A stretch of DNA of 6,696 bases from Thermoplasmata archaeon (GTDB lineage: Archaea > Thermoplasmatota > Thermoplasmata > Thermoplasmatales > Thermoplasmataceae): contig JAKAAK010000180.1 of assembly GCA_021797025.1 (NCBI GenBank), positions 1 through 6,696 on the forward strand, in the 5' to 3' direction. The translations under genes were made by a program, and so were the position numbers. Positions 5,502 through 6,696 of the stretch are shown here, piece after piece (the stretch's first letter is position 1; each line of letters opens with the position of its first letter). Under the pieces are notes generated by a model. The model saw only the letters and a program-made list of their open reading frames with translations. It did no database searches and was not told the origin of the DNA.

Positions 5502-6134
5502 ATGAAAATGACAGATGAATATGGTATTGCAATTCTAGACCAGGAAGGCGATTACATTGTAAAGCCATTTTTTTCAGATATCCCAAAAATCTCGAAACTG
5601 ATAATTATATGCGATTCCAAGACTGAATACGGAAATGCGAAACAGAGAATAACAGATTTTCTGAAATTAAAAGGTATAAAGTCTGAATTCATTGAAATCA
5701 AGGACGTAGGAAATTTTTTTCAGATATTTCTCGTCTTGCAGAAAATTTGCAAAGCTAGAAAAGATCCATCATGGGTTAATATATCCTGTGGCTCCGGAAT
5801 TGGAGTTTCGGCACTTACCATTCATGCCTATAATCAAGACATACTCATGGTAGTTTACGATAAATATCTGGATTCAACTGTAGTAATTAGCGTAAAAAAA
5901 TTGAAAAAGATAGATATATACAATAAAAGATATATACAGATTATGAAAGAAATATCAATAAAACCAAAAACTATAGAAGAATTATCAGTTTCATTGAATA
6001 TTACAAAATCAGCTGTTTCAAGACGGTTGAAAAATCTTCTTGCACTAGGTATAATTACAAGAAACGGAACCGGTAGCAGGAATTATCCATATACACATTC
6101 AATGAATGAATTTGGAAGACTTTTACTGCGGTAA
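5502..6134 (+). CDS. CARF/DUF6293-like winged-helix transcription regulator
   Basis: A 210-residue protein with an N-terminal Rossmann-like ligand-sensing domain and a C-terminal winged helix. The N-terminal part runs YIVKPFFSDIPKISKLIIICD (18-38), a helix and KGIKSEFIEIKDV (57-69), then WVNISCGSGIGVSALTIHAY (91-110). The N-(I/V)-S-x-G-(S/T) strand-turn-helix is the ligand-pocket signature of CARF domains, and the layout is closest to the archaeal DUF6293 regulators. Csa3-type CRISPR regulators share it, but no CRISPR or cas gene is present. Residues about 145-210 form the DNA-binding part: KTIEELSVSLNITKSAVSRR (156-175) with the recognition helix, then KNLLALGIITR and a wing. The start is ATG 5502 or ATG 5508 (third codon). 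It is transcribed divergently from the YeeE operon across 112 bp, so control of that operon and of itself is the natural hypothesis. The ligand is unknown. Confidence 0.85.
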   Translation: MKMTDEYGIAILDQEGDYIVKPFFSDIPKISKLIIICDSKTEYGNAKQRITDFLKLKGIKSEFIEIKDVGNFFQIFLVLQKICKARKDPSWVNISCGSGIGVSALTIHAYNQDILMVVYDKYLDSTVVISVKKLKKIDIYNKRYIQIMKEISIKPKTIEELSVSLNITKSAVSRRLKNLLALGIITRNGTGSRNYPYTHSMNEFGRLLLR

Positions 6135-6173
6135 GTTTGGTAGTTCAAAACAAACTATTTATTTGACTTATAG

Positions 6174-6191
6174 TACAGGTTTTAATCTGTA
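6174..6191 (+). terminator. Weak hairpin downstream of the regulator gene
   Basis: TACAG-GTTTTAAT-CTGTA forms a 5-bp inverted repeat (6 with a G-U pair) 40 nt after the regulator stop, with a T4 run in its loop. It lies between two converging genes and may mark the 3' end of the regulator message. The evidence is slight. Confidence 0.2.
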
Positions 6192-6222
6192 GATCACTTA
6201 TAAATAATAATTAAAGATAATT

Positions 6223-6234
6223 TGATAAAAAAGA
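6223..6234 (-). terminator. T6-run terminator after the second DsrE-like gene
   Basis: Immediately after the TAA at 6238-6236 the minus strand reads ATCTTTTTTATC, a T6 run of the kind that stops archaeal RNA polymerase. Confidence 0.4.
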
Positions 6235-6235
6235 T

Positions 6236-6590
6236 TTAAAATGTTAGTATTGTATGTCCTGCTTTATTCGCATCAGCAATGACCTTCCCGCCTGGTATTT
6301 TGTCACAATCATAGTATAATAGGTCACTTTCGACTATATGATAATATTCCATTGCAACAGGGCATGCCATTATCTTTACTTTTGCATTTTTAAGTTCCTC
6401 AATTTTAGTGCTGATAATTAATGAACGGGGGTCATATTTGTTCAATGTTTCTATTGAACTGCCTATAAACAATAAAGTAACGCTTTTTGCACCCATTTTG
6501 GTCGCAAGGCCTGTAGCAACTATTGTTGCTTCATCTGCTCTTGTGCTATCATTTCCACTTATTAATGTAATTATAGTTATTTACTAACAT
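6236..6590 (-). CDS. Second DsrE/DsrF-like protein, start region interrupted by a 1-nt frameshift
   Basis: The longest ATG-started frame (6496-6236) gives only 86 residues and lacks the first strand of the fold. The frame remains open upstream to 6580 and encodes ITIITLISGNDSTRADEATI, the typical DsrE N-terminus, but contains no ATG, GTG or TTG there. An ATG at 6590 lies one base out of frame. Removing one A from the AAA at about 6581-6579 joins it to give MLVITIITLISGNDS... and a normal 117-residue DsrE protein. The rest fits the family: VTLLFIGSSIE, then KIMACPVAMEYYHI with the candidate sulfur-carrying Cys (C76 of the restored protein), C95 in YYDCDKIPGGK, and the end TILTF. Either the gene is freshly broken, the base is a sequencing error, or translation uses recoding or a non-canonical ATA/ATT start. 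It converges on the regulator gene and is codirectional with the other sulfur genes. Confidence 0.75.
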
Positions 6591-6594
6591 TATT

Positions 6595-6608
6595 ATACTT
6601 ATAAGTAT
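6595..6608. promoter_or_regulatory. Perfect 14-bp palindrome between divergent genes
   Basis: ATACTTATAAGTAT is perfectly self-complementary and lies 5 bp from the ATG (6590) of the DsrE-like gene and 10 bp from the ATG (6618) of the next gene. It overlaps TATA-like sequence on both strands, so it may be a shared operator or bidirectional promoter element. Confidence 0.35.
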
Positions 6609-6617
6609 TACATTTTC

Positions 6618-6696
6618 ATGGCAAAAAAAGAGATGTATCCAATTGAGAGAAAGATGGATGAGGATGACCTGAACAGGCTGATAAAAAGCATAGAAA
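6618..6696 (+). CDS. 5' end of an unidentified gene, cut by the window edge
   Basis: A plus-strand frame is open from ATG 6618 to the window end (26 codons), beginning MAKKEMYPIERKMDEDDLN and continuing with a basic, helix-forming stretch. A TATA-like attatac at 6593-6598 is about 25 nt upstream, consistent with a leaderless start; an in-frame ATG at 6633 is an alternative. The highly charged start is compatible with a helix-turn-helix protein, possibly of the kind that begins IS630-type elements, but too little is visible to name it. It diverges from the second DsrE-like gene with 27 bp between start codons. Confidence 0.5.
   Translation, partial: MAKKEMYPIERKMDEDDLNRLIKSIE

Noticed and set aside
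5502..6134. Regulator as a Csa3 CRISPR regulator
   Set aside because: The CARF-like pocket and winged helix fit, but the N-terminal pattern is closer to DUF6293 proteins and there is no CRISPR array or cas gene in the window.

Overview
The window looks like a piece of an AT-rich archaeal genome, most likely a Thermoplasmatales-type acidophile (Ferroplasma/Acidiplasma/Cuniculiplasma-like). The grounds are the protein families (PF01637 archaeal ATPase, HEPN/MNT pair, CARF-type winged-helix regulator, YeeE/DsrE sulfur genes) and AT-rich TATA-like boxes close to start codons with few Shine-Dalgarno sites. The lineage is inferred, not proven.

Left part (1-2156), accessory character: a frameshifted C-terminal remnant of an IS256/mutator-type transposase (minus strand, 1-304); a promoter with a start-site hairpin; and an archaeal AAA ATPase with a C-terminal winged helix (376-1404, plus). 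The ATPase converges, 3 bp apart, on a HEPN/MNT two-gene operon (2156-1408, minus) whose genes overlap by 25 bp.

Middle (2157-3345): a four-helix membrane protein of unknown function (2370-2798) and about 550 bp without an intact gene. That stretch contains two short reading frames that look like eroded protein-coding DNA.

Right part (3346-6590): a sulfur-handling neighbourhood. On the minus strand lie a YeeE/YedE-family transporter (5389-4169), a small two-helix membrane protein starting 1 nt after its stop (4167-3817), and a DsrE-like protein with its own promoter (3693-3346). A CARF/DUF6293-like winged-helix regulator is transcribed divergently from the transporter (5502-6134). A second DsrE-like gene (6590-6236, minus) has its N-terminus knocked out of frame by one extra base. 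The window ends in the start of another plus-strand gene (6618 onward).

Working model (inference): the YeeE protein imports a reduced sulfur anion such as thiosulfate, the small membrane protein assists it, the DsrE-like proteins carry sulfur on a cysteine, and the divergent regulator tunes the unit through a ligand bound in its Rossmann-like domain. Three features make this module worth a closer look. The transporter has Val where its first half-motif normally has Cys. The small membrane protein shares a Pro-(Asp/Asn)-Asp-Val-x-Ile-(Ser/Thr)-Gly-Phe-Phe motif with the orphan membrane protein at 2370-2798. The second DsrE gene is frameshifted.
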